A program made the position numbers and the translations under genes. Of a stretch of DNA of 64,000 bases, positions 11,329 through 23,700 are shown piece by piece (position 1 is the first letter of the stretch; every line of letters begins with the position of its first letter). The DNA comes from Galaxea fascicularis. Its lineage: Eukaryota > Cnidaria > Anthozoa > Scleractinia > Euphylliidae. The DNA is taken from positions 21,044,859 through 21,108,858 of the forward strand of contig OX419345.1 in assembly GCA_948470475.1 (NCBI GenBank), written 5' to 3'. The notes beneath the pieces were generated by a model. That model was given only the letters and a program-made list of their open reading frames with translations. It made no database searches and had not been told where the DNA came from.

Positions 11329-13098
11329 AATTTCAACTTTGCTAAAATCTTGCACACAGCTCAAATAAGAATAGAAATCAAGTTTGCGGAGTTCTTGGAA
11401 GCATTTAGATATGATTTCTAGGTTGCTTTTTCAAGTAGGCAAAGTTTAAGCCAAATTCAAAATTTGACTCAAAAGCATGTGGTCCCCCCTTTGGGTTTTG
11501 GTCAAAATTTCAACTTTGCTAAAATCTTGCACACAGCTCAAATAAGAATAGAAATCAAGTTTGCGGAGTTCTTGGAAGCATTTAGACATGATTTCTAGGT
11601 TGCTTTTTCAAGTAGGCAAAGTTTAAGCCAAATTCAAAATTTGACTCAAAAGCATGTGGTCCCCCCTTTGGGTTTTGGTCAAAATTTCAACTTTGCTAAA
11701 ATCTTGCACACAGCTCAAATAAGAATAGAAATCAAGTTTGCGGAGTTCTTGGAAGCATTTAGACATGATTTCTAGGTTCCTTTTTCAAGTAGGCAAAGTT
11801 TAAGCCAAATTCAAAATTTGACTCAAAAGCATGTGGTCCCCCCTTTGGGTTTTGGTCAAAATTTCAACTTTGCTAAAATCTTGGACACAGCTCAAATAAG
11901 AATAGAAATCAAGTTTGCGGAGTTCTTGGAAGCATTTAGACATGATTTCTAGGTTCCTTTTTCAAGTAGGCAAAGTTTAAGCCAAATTCAAAATTTGACT
12001 CAAAAGCATGTGGTCCCCCCTTTGGGTTTTGGTCAAAATTTCAACTTTGCTAAAATCTTGCAGACAGCTCAAATAAGAATAGAAATCAAGTTTGCGGAGT
12101 TCTTGGAAGCATTTAGACATGATTTCTAGCTTGCTTTTTAAAGTGGGCAAAGTTTAAGCCAAATTCAAAATTTGACTCAAAAGCATGTGGTCCCCCCTTT
12201 GGGTTTTGGTCAAAATTTCAACTTTGCTAAAATCTTGCACACAGCTCAAATAAGAATAGAAATCAAGTTTGCGGAGTTCTTGGAAGCATTTAGATATGAT
12301 TTCTAGGTTGCTTTTTCAAGTAGGCAAAGTTTAAGCCAAATTCAAAATTTGACTTAAAAGCATGTGGTCCCCCCTTTGGGTTTTGGTCAAAATTTCAACT
12401 TTGCTAAAATCTTGCACACAGCTCAAATAAGAATAGAAATCAAGTTTGCGGAGTTCTTGGAAGCATTTAGACATGATTTCTAGGTTGCTTTTTCAAGTAG
12501 GCAAAGTTTAAGCCAAATTCAAAATTTGACTCAAAAGCATGTGGTCCCCCCTTTGGGTTTTGGTCAAAATTTCAACTTTGCTAAAATCTTGCACACAGCT
12601 CAAATAAGAATAGAAATCAAGTTTGCGGAGTTCTTGGAAGCATTTAGACATGATTTCTAGGTTCCTTTTTCAAGTAGGCAAAGTTTAAGCCAAATTCAAA
12701 ATTTGACTCAAAAGCATGTGGTCCCCCCTTTGGGTTTTGGTCAAAATTTCAACTTTGCTAAAATCTTGGACACAGCTCAAATAAGAATAGAAATCAAGTT
12801 TGCGGAGTTCTTGGAAGCATTTAGACATGATTTCTAGGTTCCTTTTTCAAGTAGGCAAAGTTTAAGCCAAATTCAAAATTTGACTCAAAAGCATGTGGTC
12901 CCCCCTTTGGGTTTTGGTCAAAATTTCAACTTTGCTAAAATCTTGCAGACAGCTCAAATAAGAATAGAAATCAAGTTTGCGGAGTTCTTGGAAGCATTTA
13001 GACATGATTTCTAGCTTGCTTTTTAAAGTGGGCAAAGTTTAAGCCAAATTCAAAATTTGACTCAAAAGCATGTGGTCCCCCCTTTGGGTTTTGGTCAA
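11329..13098 (+). repeat. 885-bp pentamer HOR, two tandem copies
   Basis: Units are 11329-12213 and 12214-13098. Each reads: C with gatatga, C, C with ggttcc, G with ggttcc, Q with gcttgctttttaaagtggg. A sixth-position monomer at 13099 begins a third unit that is not completed. The copies differ slightly. For example, the second unit and the third start share gacttaaaag (142 c to t), which the first lacks. The change of gtaggc to gtgggc in the last monomer of each unit is found only here. Confidence 0.88.
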
Positions 13099-13248
13099 AA
13101 TTTCAACTTTGCTAAAATCTTGCACACAGCTCAAATAAGAATAGAAATCAAGTTTGCGGAGTTCTTGGAAGCATTTAGATATGATTTCTAGGTTGCTTTT
13201 TCAAGTAGGCAAAGTTTAAGCCAAATTCAAAATTTGACTTAAAAGCAT

Positions 13249-13545
13249 GTGGTCCCCCCTTTGGGTTTTGGTCAAAATTTCAACTTTGCTAAAATCTTGC
13301 ACACAGCTCAAATAAGAATAGAAATCAAGTTTGCGGAGTTCTTGGAAGCATTTAGATATGATTTCTACGTTGCTTTTTCAAGTAGGCAAAGTTTAAGCCA
13401 AATTCAAAATTTGACTCAAAAGCATGTGGTCCCCCCTTTGGGTTTTGGTCAAAATTTCAACTTTGCTAAAATCTTGCACACACCACAAATAAGAATAGAA
13501 ATCAAGTTTGCGGAGTTCTTGGAAGCATTTAGACATGATTTCTAG
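13249..13545 (+). other. Open frame from loss of the monomer stop codon; not considered a gene
   Basis: The monomer at 13276 has tacg instead of tagg at positions 91-94. This removes the single in-frame TAG, so the repeat frame reads through about 98 codons until the TAG of the next monomer. There is no ATG: the apparent start is GTG, and upstream the frame is closed by gacttaa in the preceding monomer. The predicted product is simply 1.7 copies of translated satellite, rich in F, A and E, with no recognisable domain. It is listed as the leftmost of twenty plus-strand cases of the same origin. Confidence 0.85.
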
Positions 13546-15045
13546 GTTGCTTTTTCAAGTAGGCAAAGTTTAAGCCAAATTCAAAATTTGACTCAAAAGC
13601 ATGTGGTCCCCCCTTTGGGTTTTGGTCAAAATTTCAACTTTGCTAAAATCTTGGACACAGCTCAAATAAGAATAGAAATCAAGTTTGCGGAGTTCTTGGA
13701 AGCATTTAGACATGATTTCTAGGTTGCTTTTTCAAGTAGGCAAAGTTTAAGCCAAATTCAAAATTTGACTCAAAAGCATGTGGTCCCCCCTTTGGGTTTT
13801 GGTCAAAATTTCAACTTTGCTAAAATCTTGGACACAGCTCAAATAAGAATAGAAATCAAGTTTGCGGAGTTCTTGGAAGCATTTAGACATGATTTCTAGG
13901 TTGCTTTTTCAAGTAGGCAAGGTTTAAGCCAAATTCAAAATTTGACTCAAAAGCATGTGGTCCCTCCTTTGGGTTTTGGTCAAAATTTCAACTTTGCTAA
14001 AATCTTGGACACAGCTCAAATAAGAATAGAAATCAAGTTTGCGGAGTTCTTGGAAGCATTTAGACATGATTTCTAGGTTGCTTTTTCAAGTAGGCAAAGT
14101 TTAAGCCAAATTCAAAATTTGACTCAAAAGCATGTGGTCCCCCCTTTGGGTTTTGGTCAAAATTTCAACTTTGCTAAAATCTTGCAGACAGCTCAAATAA
14201 GAATAGAAATCAAGTTTGCGGAGTTCTTGGAAGCATTTAGACATGATTTCTAGGTTGCTTTTTCAAGTAGGCAAAGTTTAAGCCAAATTCAAAATTTGAC
14301 TCAAAAGCATGTGGTCCCCCCTTTGGGTTTTGGTCAAAATTTCAACTTTGCTAAAATCTTGGACACAGCTCAAATAAGAATAGAAATCAAGTTTGCGGAG
14401 TTCTTGGAAGCATTTAGACATGATTTCTAGGTTGCTTTTTCAAGTAGGCAAAGTTTAAGCCAAATTCACAATTTGACTCAAAAGCATGTGGTTCCCTCTT
14501 TGGGTTTTGGTCAAAATTTCAACTTTGCTAAAATCTTGCACACAGCTCAAATAAGAATAGAAATCAAGTTTGCGGAGTTCTTGGAAGCATTTAGACATGA
14601 TTTCTAGGTTGCTTTTTCAAGTAGGCAAAGTTTAAGCCAAATTCAAAATTTGACTCAAAAGCATGTGGTCCCCCCTTTGGGTTTTGGTCAAAATTTCAAC
14701 TTTGCTAAAATCTTGCACACAGCTCAAATAAGAATAGAAATCAAGTTTGCGGAGTTCTTGGAAGCATTTAGACATGATTTCTAGGTTGCTTTTTCAAGTA
14801 GGCAAAGTTTAAGCCAAATTCAAAATTTGACTCAAAAGCATGTGGTCCCCCCTTTGGGTTTTGGTCAAAATTTCAACTTTGCTAAAATCTTGCACACAGC
14901 TCAAATAAGAATAGAAATCAAGTTTGCGGAGTTCTTGGAAGCATTTAGACATGATTTCTAGCTTGCTTTTTCAAGTAGGCAAAGTTTAAGCCAAATTCAA
15001 AATTTGACTCAAAAGCATGTGGTCCCCCCTTTGGGTTTTGGTCAA

Positions 15046-17346
15046 AATTTCAACTTTGCTAAAATCTTGGACACAGCTCAAATAAGAATAGAAATCAAGT
15101 TTGCGGAGTTCTTGGAAGCATTTAGACATGATTTCTAGGTTGCTTTTTCAAGTAGGCAAAGTTTAAGCCAAATTCAAAATTTGACTCAAAAGCATGTGGT
15201 CCCCCCTTTGGGTTTTGGTCAAAATTTCAACTTTGCTAAAATCTTGGACACAGCTCAAATAAGAATAGAAATCAAGTTTGCAGAGTTCTTGGAAGCATTT
15301 AGACATGATTTCTAGGTTGCTTTTTCAAGTAGGCAAAGTTTAAGCCAAATTCAAAATTTGACTCAAAAGCATGTGGTCCCCCCTTTGGGTTTTGGTCAAA
15401 ATTTCAACTTTGCTAAAATCTTGGACACAGCTCAAATAAGAATAGAAATCAAGTTTGCGGAGTTCTTGGAAGCATTTAGACATGATTTCTAGGTTGCTTT
15501 TTCAAGTAGGCAAGGTTTAAGCCAAATTCAAAATTTGACTCAAAAGCATGTGGTCCCCCCTTTGGGTTTTGGTCAAAATTTCAACTTTGCTAAAATCTTG
15601 GACACAGCTCAAATAAGAATAGAAATCAAGTTTGCGGAGTTCTTGGAAGCATTTAGACATGATTTCTAGGTTGCTTTTTCAAGTAGGCAAAGTTTAAGCC
15701 AAATTCAAAATTTGACTCAAAAGCATGTGGTCCCCCCTTTGGGTTTTGGTCAAAATTTCAACTTTGCTAAAATCTTGCAGACAGCTCAAATAAGAATAGA
15801 AATCAAGTTTGCGGAGTTCTTGGAAGCATTTAGACATGATTTCTAGGTTGCTTTTTCAAGTAGGCAAAGTTTAAGCCAAATTCAAAATTTGACTCAAAAG
15901 CATGTGGTCCCCCCTTTGGGTTTTGGTCAAAATTTCAACTTTGCTAAAATCTTGCACACAGCTCAAATAAGAATAGAAATCAAGTTTGCGGAGTTCTTGG
16001 AAGCATTTAGACATGATTTCTAGGTTGCTTTTTCAAGTAGGCAAAGTTTAAGCCAAATTCAAAATTTGACTCAAAAGCATGTGGTCCCCCCTTTGGGTTT
16101 TGGTCAAAATTTCAACTTTGCTAAAATCTTGGACACAGCTCAAATAAGAATAGAAATCAAGTTTGCGGAGTTCTTGGAAGCATTTAGACATGATTTCTAG
16201 GTTGCTTTTTCAAGTAGGCAAAGTTTAAGCCAAATTCAAAATTTGACTCAAAAGCATGTGGTCCCCCCTTTGGGTTTTGGTCAAAATTTCAACTTTGCTA
16301 AAATCTTGCACACAGCTCAAATAAGAATAGAAATCAAGTTTGCGGAGTTCTTGGAAGCATTTAGACATGATTTCTAGGTTGCTTTTTCAAGTAGGCAAAG
16401 TTTAAGCCAAATTCAAAATTTGACTCAAAAGCATGTGGTTCCCTCTTTGGGTTTTGGTCAAAATTTCAACTTTGCTAAAATCTTGCACACAGCTCAAATA
16501 AGAATAGAAATCAAGTTTGCGGAGTTCTTGGAAGCATTTAGACATGATTTCTAGGTTGCTTTTTCAAGTAGGCAAAGTTTAAGCCAAATTCAAAATTTGA
16601 CTCAAAAGCATGTGGTCCCCCCTTTGGGTTTTGGTCAAAATTTCAACTTTGCTAAAATCTTGGACACAGCTCAAATAAGAATAGAAATCAAGTTTGGGGA
16701 GTTCTTGGAAGCATTTAGACATGATTTCTAGGTTGCTTTTTCAAGTAGGCAAAGTTTAAGCCAAATTCAAAATTTGACTCAAAAGCATGTGGTCCCCCCT
16801 TTGGGTTTTGGTCAAAATTTCAACTTTGCTAAAATCTTGCACACAGCTCAAATAAGAATAGAAATCAAGTTTGCGGAGTTCTTGGAAGCATTTAGACATG
16901 ATTTCTAGGTTCCTTTTTCAAGTAGGCAAAGTTTAAGCCAAATTCAAAATTTGACTCAAAAGGATGTGGTCCCCCCTTTGGGTTTTGGTCAAAATTTCAA
17001 CTTTGCTAAAATCTTGGACACAGCTCAAATAAGAATAGAAATCAAGTTTGCGGAGTTCTTGGAAGCATTTAGACATGATTTCTAGGTTCCTTTTTCAAGT
17101 AGGCAAAGTTTAAGCCAAATTCAAAATTTGACTCAAAAGCATGTGGTCCCCCCTTTGGGTTTTGGTCAAAATTTCAACTTTGCTAAAATCTTGGACACAG
17201 CTCAAATAAGAATAGAAATCAAGTTTGCGGAGTTCTTGGAAGCATTTAGACATGATTTCTAGGTTGCTTTTTCAAGTAGGCAAAGTTTAAGCCAAATTCA
17301 AAATTTGACTCAAAAGCATGTGGTCCCCCCTTTGGGTTTTGGTCAA
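15046..17346 (+). repeat. 13-monomer duplicated block, copy 1
   Basis: The order of thirteen monomers matches 18409-20709 at an offset of 3,363 bp (19 monomers). Four rare markers agree at that exact offset: tttgcagag, caaggttt, ggttccctc and tttggggag. The monomer before the block is C type with gcttgc here and plain C in the other copy. Just after it, Q at 17347 faces C at 20710, but the next two monomers agree again, so the original duplication may have covered about 16 monomers. Confidence 0.9.
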
Positions 17347-18408
17347 AATTTCAACTTTGCTAAAATCTTGCAGACAGCTCAAATAAGAATAGAAATCAAG
17401 TTTGCGGAGTTCTTGGAAGCATTTAGACATGATTTCTAGGTTGCTTTTTCAAGTAGGCAAAGTTTAAGCCAAATTCAAAATTTGACTCAAAAGCATGTGG
17501 TCCCCCCTTTGGGTTTTGGTCAAAATTTCAACTTTGCTAAAATCTTGGACACAGCTCAAATAAGAATAGAAATCAAGTTTGCGGAGTTCTTGGAAGCATT
17601 TAGACATGATTTCTAGGTTCCTTTTTCAAGTAGGCAAAGTTTAAGCCAAATTCAAAATTTGACTCAAAAGCATGTGGTCCCCCCTTTGGGTTTTGGTCAA
17701 AATTTCAACTTTGCTAAAATCTTGCACACAGCTCAAATAAGAATAGAAATCAAGTTTGCGGAGTTCTTGGAAGCATTTAGACATGATTTCTAGGTTGCTT
17801 TTTCAAGTAGGCAAAGTTTAAGCCAAATTCAAAATTTGACTCAAAAGCATGTGGTCCCCCCTTTGGGTTTTGGTCAAAATTTCAACTTTGCTAAAATCTT
17901 GCACACAGCTCAAATAAGAATAGAAATCAAGTTTGCGGAGTTCTTGGAAGCATTTAGACATGATTTCTAGGTTGCTTTTTCAAGTAGGCAAAGTTTAAGC
18001 CAAATTCAAAATTTGACTCAAAAGCATGTGGTCCCCCCTTTGGGTTTTGGTCAAAATTTCAACTTTGCTAAAATCTTGCACACAGCTCAAATAAGAATAG
18101 AAATCAAGTTTGCGGAGTTCTTGGAAGCATTTAGACATGATTTCTAGGTTGCTTTTTCAAGTAGGCAAAGTTTAAGCCAAATTCAAAATTTGACTCAAAA
18201 GCATGTGGTCCCCCCTTTGGGTTTTGGTCAAAATTTCAACTTTGCTAAAATCTTGCACACAGCTCAAATAAGAATAGAAATCAAGTTTGCGGAGTTCTTG
18301 GAAGCATTTAGACATGATTTCTAGGTTGCTTTTTCAAGTAGGCAAAGTTTAAGCCAAATTCAAAATTTGACTCAAAAGCATGTGGTCCCCCCTTTGGGTT
18401 TTGGTCAA

Positions 18409-20709
18409 AATTTCAACTTTGCTAAAATCTTGGACACAGCTCAAATAAGAATAGAAATCAAGTTTGCGGAGTTCTTGGAAGCATTTAGACATGATTTCTA
18501 GGTTGCTTTTTCAAGTAGGCAAAGTTTAAGCCAAATTCAAAATTTGACTCAAAAGCATGTGGTCCCCCCTTTGGGTTTTGGTCAAAATTTCAACTTTGCT
18601 AAAATCTTGGACACAGCTCAAATAAGAATAGAAATCAAGTTTGCAGAGTTCTTGGAAGCATTTAGACATGATTTCTAGGTTGCTTTTTCAAGTAGGCAAA
18701 GTTTAAGCCAAATTCAAAATTTGACTCAAAAGCATGTGGTCCCCCCTTTGGGTTTTGGTCAAAATTTCAACTTTGCTAAAATCTTGGACACAGCTCAAAT
18801 AAGAATAGAAATCAAGTTTGCGGAGTTCTTGGAAGCATTTAGACATGATTTCTAGGTTGCTTTTTCAAGTAGGCAAGGTTTAAGCCAAATTCAAAATTTG
18901 ACTCAAAAGCATGTGGTCCCCCCTTTGGGTTTTGGTCAAAATTTCAACTTTGCTAAAATCTTGGACACAGCTCAAATAAGAATAGAAATCAAGTTTGCGG
19001 AGTTCTTGGAAGCATTTAGACATGATTTCTAGGTTGCTTTTTCAAGTAGGCAAAGTTTAAGCCAAATTCAAAATTTGACTCAAAAGCATGTGGTCCCCCC
19101 TTTGGGTTTTGGTCAAAATTTCAACTTTGCTAAAATCTTGCAGACAGCTCAAATAAGAATAGAAATCAAGTTTGCGGAGTTCTTGGAAGCATTTAGACAT
19201 GATTTCTAGGTTGCTTTTTCAAGTAGGCAAAGTTTAAGCCAAATTCAAAATTTGACTCAAAAGCATGTGGTCCCCCCTTTGGGTTTTGGTCAAAATTTCA
19301 ACTTTGCTAAAATCTTGCACACAGCTCAAATAAGAATAGAAATCAAGTTTGCGGAGTTCTTGGAAGCATTTAGACATGATTTCTAGGTTGCTTTTTCAAG
19401 TAGGCAAAGTTTAAGCCAAATTCAAAATTTGACTCAAAAGCATGTGGTCCCCCCTTTGGGTTTTGGTCAAAATTTCAACTTTGCTAAAATCTTGGACACA
19501 GCTCAAATAAGAATAGAAATCAAGTTTGCGGAGTTCTTGGAAGCATTTAGACATGATTTCTAGGTTGCTTTTTCAAGTAGGCAAAGTTTAAGCCAAATTC
19601 AAAATTTGACTCAAAAGCATGTGGTCCCCCCTTTGGGTTTTGGTCAAAATTTCAACTTTGCTAAAATCTTGCACACAGCTCAAATAAGAATAGAAATCAA
19701 GTTTGCGGAGTTCTTGGAAGCATTTAGACATGATTTCTAGGTTGCTTTTTCAAGTAGGCAAAGTTTAAGCCAAATTCAAAATTTGACTCAAAAGCATGTG
19801 GTTCCCTCTTTGGGTTTTGGTCAAAATTTCAACTTTGCTAAAATCTTGCACACAGCTCAAATAAGAATAGAAATCAAGTTTGCGGAGTTCTTGGAAGCAT
19901 TTAGACATGATTTCTAGGTTGCTTTTTCAAGTAGGCAAAGTTTAAGCCAAATTCAAAATTTGACTCAAAAGCATGTGGTCCCCCCTTTGGGTTTTGGTCA
20001 AAATTTCAACTTTGCTAAAATCTTGGACACAGCTCAAATAAGAATAGAAATCAAGTTTGGGGAGTTCTTGGAAGCATTTAGACATGATTTCTAGGTTGCT
20101 TTTTCAAGTAGGCAAAGTTTAAGCCAAATTCAAAATTTGACTCAAAAGCATGTGGTCCCCCCTTTGGGTTTTGGTCAAAATTTCAACTTTGCTAAAATCT
20201 TGCACACAGCTCAAATAAGAATAGAAATCAAGTTTGCGGAGTTCTTGGAAGCATTTAGACATGATTTCTAGGTTCCTTTTTCAAGTAGGCAAAGTTTAAG
20301 CCAAATTCAAAATTTGACTCAAAAGGATGTGGTCCCCCCTTTGGGTTTTGGTCAAAATTTCAACTTTGCTAAAATCTTGGACACAGCTCAAATAAGAATA
20401 GAAATCAAGTTTGCGGAGTTCTTGGAAGCATTTAGACATGATTTCTAGGTTCCTTTTTCAAGTAGGCAAAGTTTAAGCCAAATTCAAAATTTGACTCAAA
20501 AGCATGTGGTCCCCCCTTTGGGTTTTGGTCAAAATTTCAACTTTGCTAAAATCTTGGACACAGCTCAAATAAGAATAGAAATCAAGTTTGCGGAGTTCTT
20601 GGAAGCATTTAGACATGATTTCTAGGTTGCTTTTTCAAGTAGGCAAAGTTTAAGCCAAATTCAAAATTTGACTCAAAAGCATGTGGTCCCCCCTTTGGGT
20701 TTTGGTCAA
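18409..20709 (+). repeat. 13-monomer duplicated block, copy 2
   Basis: This block repeats 15046-17346 with all scored sites identical. Four plain C-type monomers (17701-18408) precede it, which blurs the exact left junction. The shared rare CpG-loss alleles at 18640 and 20056 exclude independent mutation as the explanation. A more diverged relative of its right part (ggttccctc, then tttggggag two monomers later) continues at 23717-24247. Confidence 0.9.
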
Positions 20710-23700
20710 AATTTCAACTTTGCTAAAATCTTGCACACAGCTCAAATAAGAATAGAAATCAAGTTTGCGGAGTTCTTGGAAGCATTTAGACATGATTTCT
20801 AGGTTGCTTTTTCAAGTAGGCAAAGTTTAAGCCAAATTCAAAATTTGACTCAAAAGCATGTGGTCCCCCCTTTGGGTTTTGGTCAAAATTTCAACTTTGC
20901 TAAAATCTTGGACACAGCTCAAATAAGAATAGAAATCAAGTTTGCGGAGTTCTTGGAAGCATTTAGACATGATTTCTAGGTTCCTTTTTCAAGTAGGCAA
21001 AGTTTAAGCCAAATTCAAAATTTGACTCAAAAGCATGTGGTCCCCCCTTTGGGTTTTGGTCAAAATTTCAACTTTGCTAAAATCTTGCACACAGCTCAAA
21101 TAAGAATAGAAATCAAGTTTGCGGAGTTCTTGGAAGCATTTAGACATGATTTCTAGGTTGCTTTTTCAAGTAGGCAAAGTTTAAGCCAAATTCAAAATTT
21201 GACTCAAAAGCATGTGGTCCCCCCTTTGGGTTTTGGTCAAAATTTCAACTTTGCTAAAATCTTGCAGACAGCTCAAATAAGAATAGAAATCAAGTTTGCG
21301 GAGTTCTTGGAAGCATTTAGACATGATTTCTAGGTTCCTTTTTCAAGTAGGCAAAGTTTAAGCCAAATTCAAAATTTGACTCAAAAGGATGTGGTCCCCC
21401 CTTTGGGTTTTGGTCAAAATTTCAACTTTGCTAAAATCTTGCAGACAGCTCAAATAAGAATAGAAATCAAGTTTGCGGAGTTCTTGGAAGCATTTAGACA
21501 TGATTTCTAGGTTCCTTTTTCAAGTAGGCAAAGTTTAAGCCAAATTCAAAATTTGACTCAAAAGCATGTGGTCCCCCCTTTGGGTTTTGGTCAAAATTTC
21601 AACTTTGCTAAAATCTTGCAGACAGCTCAAATAAGAATAGAAATCAAGTTTGCGGAGTTCTTGGAAGCATTTAGACATGATTTCTAGGTTGCTTTTTCAA
21701 GTAGGCAAAGTTTAAGCCAAATTCAAAATTTGACTCAAAAGCATGTGGTCCCCCCTTTGGGTTTGGTCAAAATTTCAACTTTGCTAAAATCTTGCACACA
21801 GCTCAAATAAGAATAGAAATCAAGTTTGCGGAGTTCTTGGAAGCATTTAGACATGATTTCTAGGTTGCTTTTTCAAGTAGGCAAAGTTTAAGCCAAATTC
21901 AAAATTTGACTCAAAAGCATGTGGTCCCCCCTTTGGGTTTTGGTCAAAATTTCAACTTTGCTAAAATCTTGGACACAGCTCAAATAAGAATAGAAATCAA
22001 GTTTGCGGAGTTCTTGGAAGCATTTAGACATGATTTCTAGGTTGCTTTTTCAAGTAGGCAAAGTTTAAGCCAAATTCAAAATTTGACTCAAAAGCATGTG
22101 GTCCCCCCTTTGGGTTTTGGTCAAAATTTCAACTTTGCTAAAATCTTGCAGACAGCTCAAATAAGAATAGAAATCAAGTTTGCGGAGTTCTTGGAAGCAT
22201 TTAGACATGATTTCTAGGTTCCTTTTTCAAGTAGGCAAAGTTTAAGCCAAATTCAAAATTTGACTCAAAAGCATGTGGTCCCCCCTTTGGGTTTTGGTCA
22301 AAATTTCAACTTTGCTAAAATCTTGCACACAGCTCAAATAAGAATAGAAATCAAGTTTGCGGAGTTCTTGGAAGCATTTAGACATGATTTCTAGGTTGCT
22401 TTTTCAAGTAGGCAAAGTTTAAGCCAAATTCAAAATTTGACTCAAAAGCATGTGGTCCCCCCTTTGGGTTTGGTCAAAATTTCAACTTTGCTAAAATCTT
22501 GGACACAGCTCAAATAAGAATAGAAATCAAGTTTGCGGAGTTCTTGGAAGCATTTAGACATGATTTCTAGGTTGCTTTTTCAAGTAGGCAAAGTTTAAGC
22601 CAAATTCAAAATTTGACTCAAAAGCATGTGGTCCCCCCTTTGGGTTTTGGTCAAAATTTCAACTTTGCTAAAATCTTGGACACAGCTCAAATAAGAATAG
22701 AAATCAAGTTTGCGGAGTTCTTGGAAGCATTTAGACATGATTTCTAGGTTGCTTTTTCAAGTAGGCAAAGTTTAAGCCAAATTCAAAATTTGACTCAAAA
22801 GCATGTGGTCCCCCCTTTGGGTTTTGGTCAAAATTTCAACTTTGCTAAAATCTTGCAGACAGCTCAAATAAGAATAGAAATCAAGTTTGCGGAGTTCTTG
22901 GAAGCATTTAGACATGATTTCTAGGTTCCTTTTTCAAGTAGGCAAAGTTTAAGCCAAATTCAAAATTTGACTCAAAAGCATGTGGTCCCCCCTTTGGGTT
23001 TTGGTCAAAATTTCAACTTTGCTAAAATCTTGCAGACAGCTCAAATAAGAATAGAAATCAAGTTTGCGGAGTTCTTGGAAGCATTTAGACATGATTTCTA
23101 GGTTCCTTTTTCAAGTAGGCAAAGTTTAAGCCAAATTCAAAATTTGACTCAAAAGCATGTGGTCCCCCCTTTGGGTTTTGGTCAAAATTTCAACTTTGCT
23201 AAAATCTTGCACACAGCTCAAATAAGAATAGAAATCAAGTTTGCGGAGTTCTTGGAAGCATTTAGACATGATTTCTAGGTTGCTTTTTCAAGTAGGCAAA
23301 GTTTAAGCCAAATTCAAAATTTGACTCAAAAGCATGTGGTCCCCCCTTTGGGTTTTGGTCAAAATTTCAACTTTGCTAAAATCTTGCACACAGCTCAAAT
23401 AAGAATAGAAATCAAGTTTGCGGAGTTCTTGGAAGCATTTAGACATGATTTCTAGGTTGCTTTTTCAAGTAGGCAAAGTTTAAGCCAAATTCAAAATTTG
23501 ACTCAAAAGCATGTGGTCCCCCCTTTGGGTTTTGGTCAAAATTTCAACTTTGCTAAAATCTTGCACACAGCTCAAATAAGAATAGAAATCAAGTTTGCGG
23601 AGTTCTTGGAAGCATTTAGACATGATTTCTAGGTTGCTTTTTCAAGTAGGCAAAGTTTAAGCCAAATTCAAAATTTGACTCAAAAGCATGTGGTCCCCCC

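Larger units (their letters stand above)
10267..13629 (+). repeat. Array domain III: transition and pentamer HOR region
   Basis: Nineteen monomers. Two further G-type monomers (10267, 10444) follow the duplicated block. The c104 to a change, always with 94 c (gcttgctttttaaag), first appears in the monomer at 11152, and the c82 to t change (gatatga) at 11329. Both markers then recur in a five-monomer period. The region ends with the monomer at 13276, which carries the first loss of the repeat-frame TAG, and the one at 13453, whose 29-34 segment reads caccac instead of cagctc. That exact pair of types reappears only beyond 47 kb. Confidence 0.85.
13630..21594 (+). repeat. Array domain IV: G-rich monomer types with a 19-monomer offset duplication
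   Basis: 45 monomers. Private markers include ggttccctc in the C-tract (14492, 16439, 19802 and later 23871), a115 to g (13919, 15512, 18875), loss of the CpG as tttgcagag (15277, 18640) and as tttggggag (16693, 20056, later 24125). Spacings between these markers are whole numbers of monomers and tie the domain to one duplicated ancestor. No indel monomer occurs before the last two, so the phase is unbroken throughout. No gene is visible. Confidence 0.85.
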
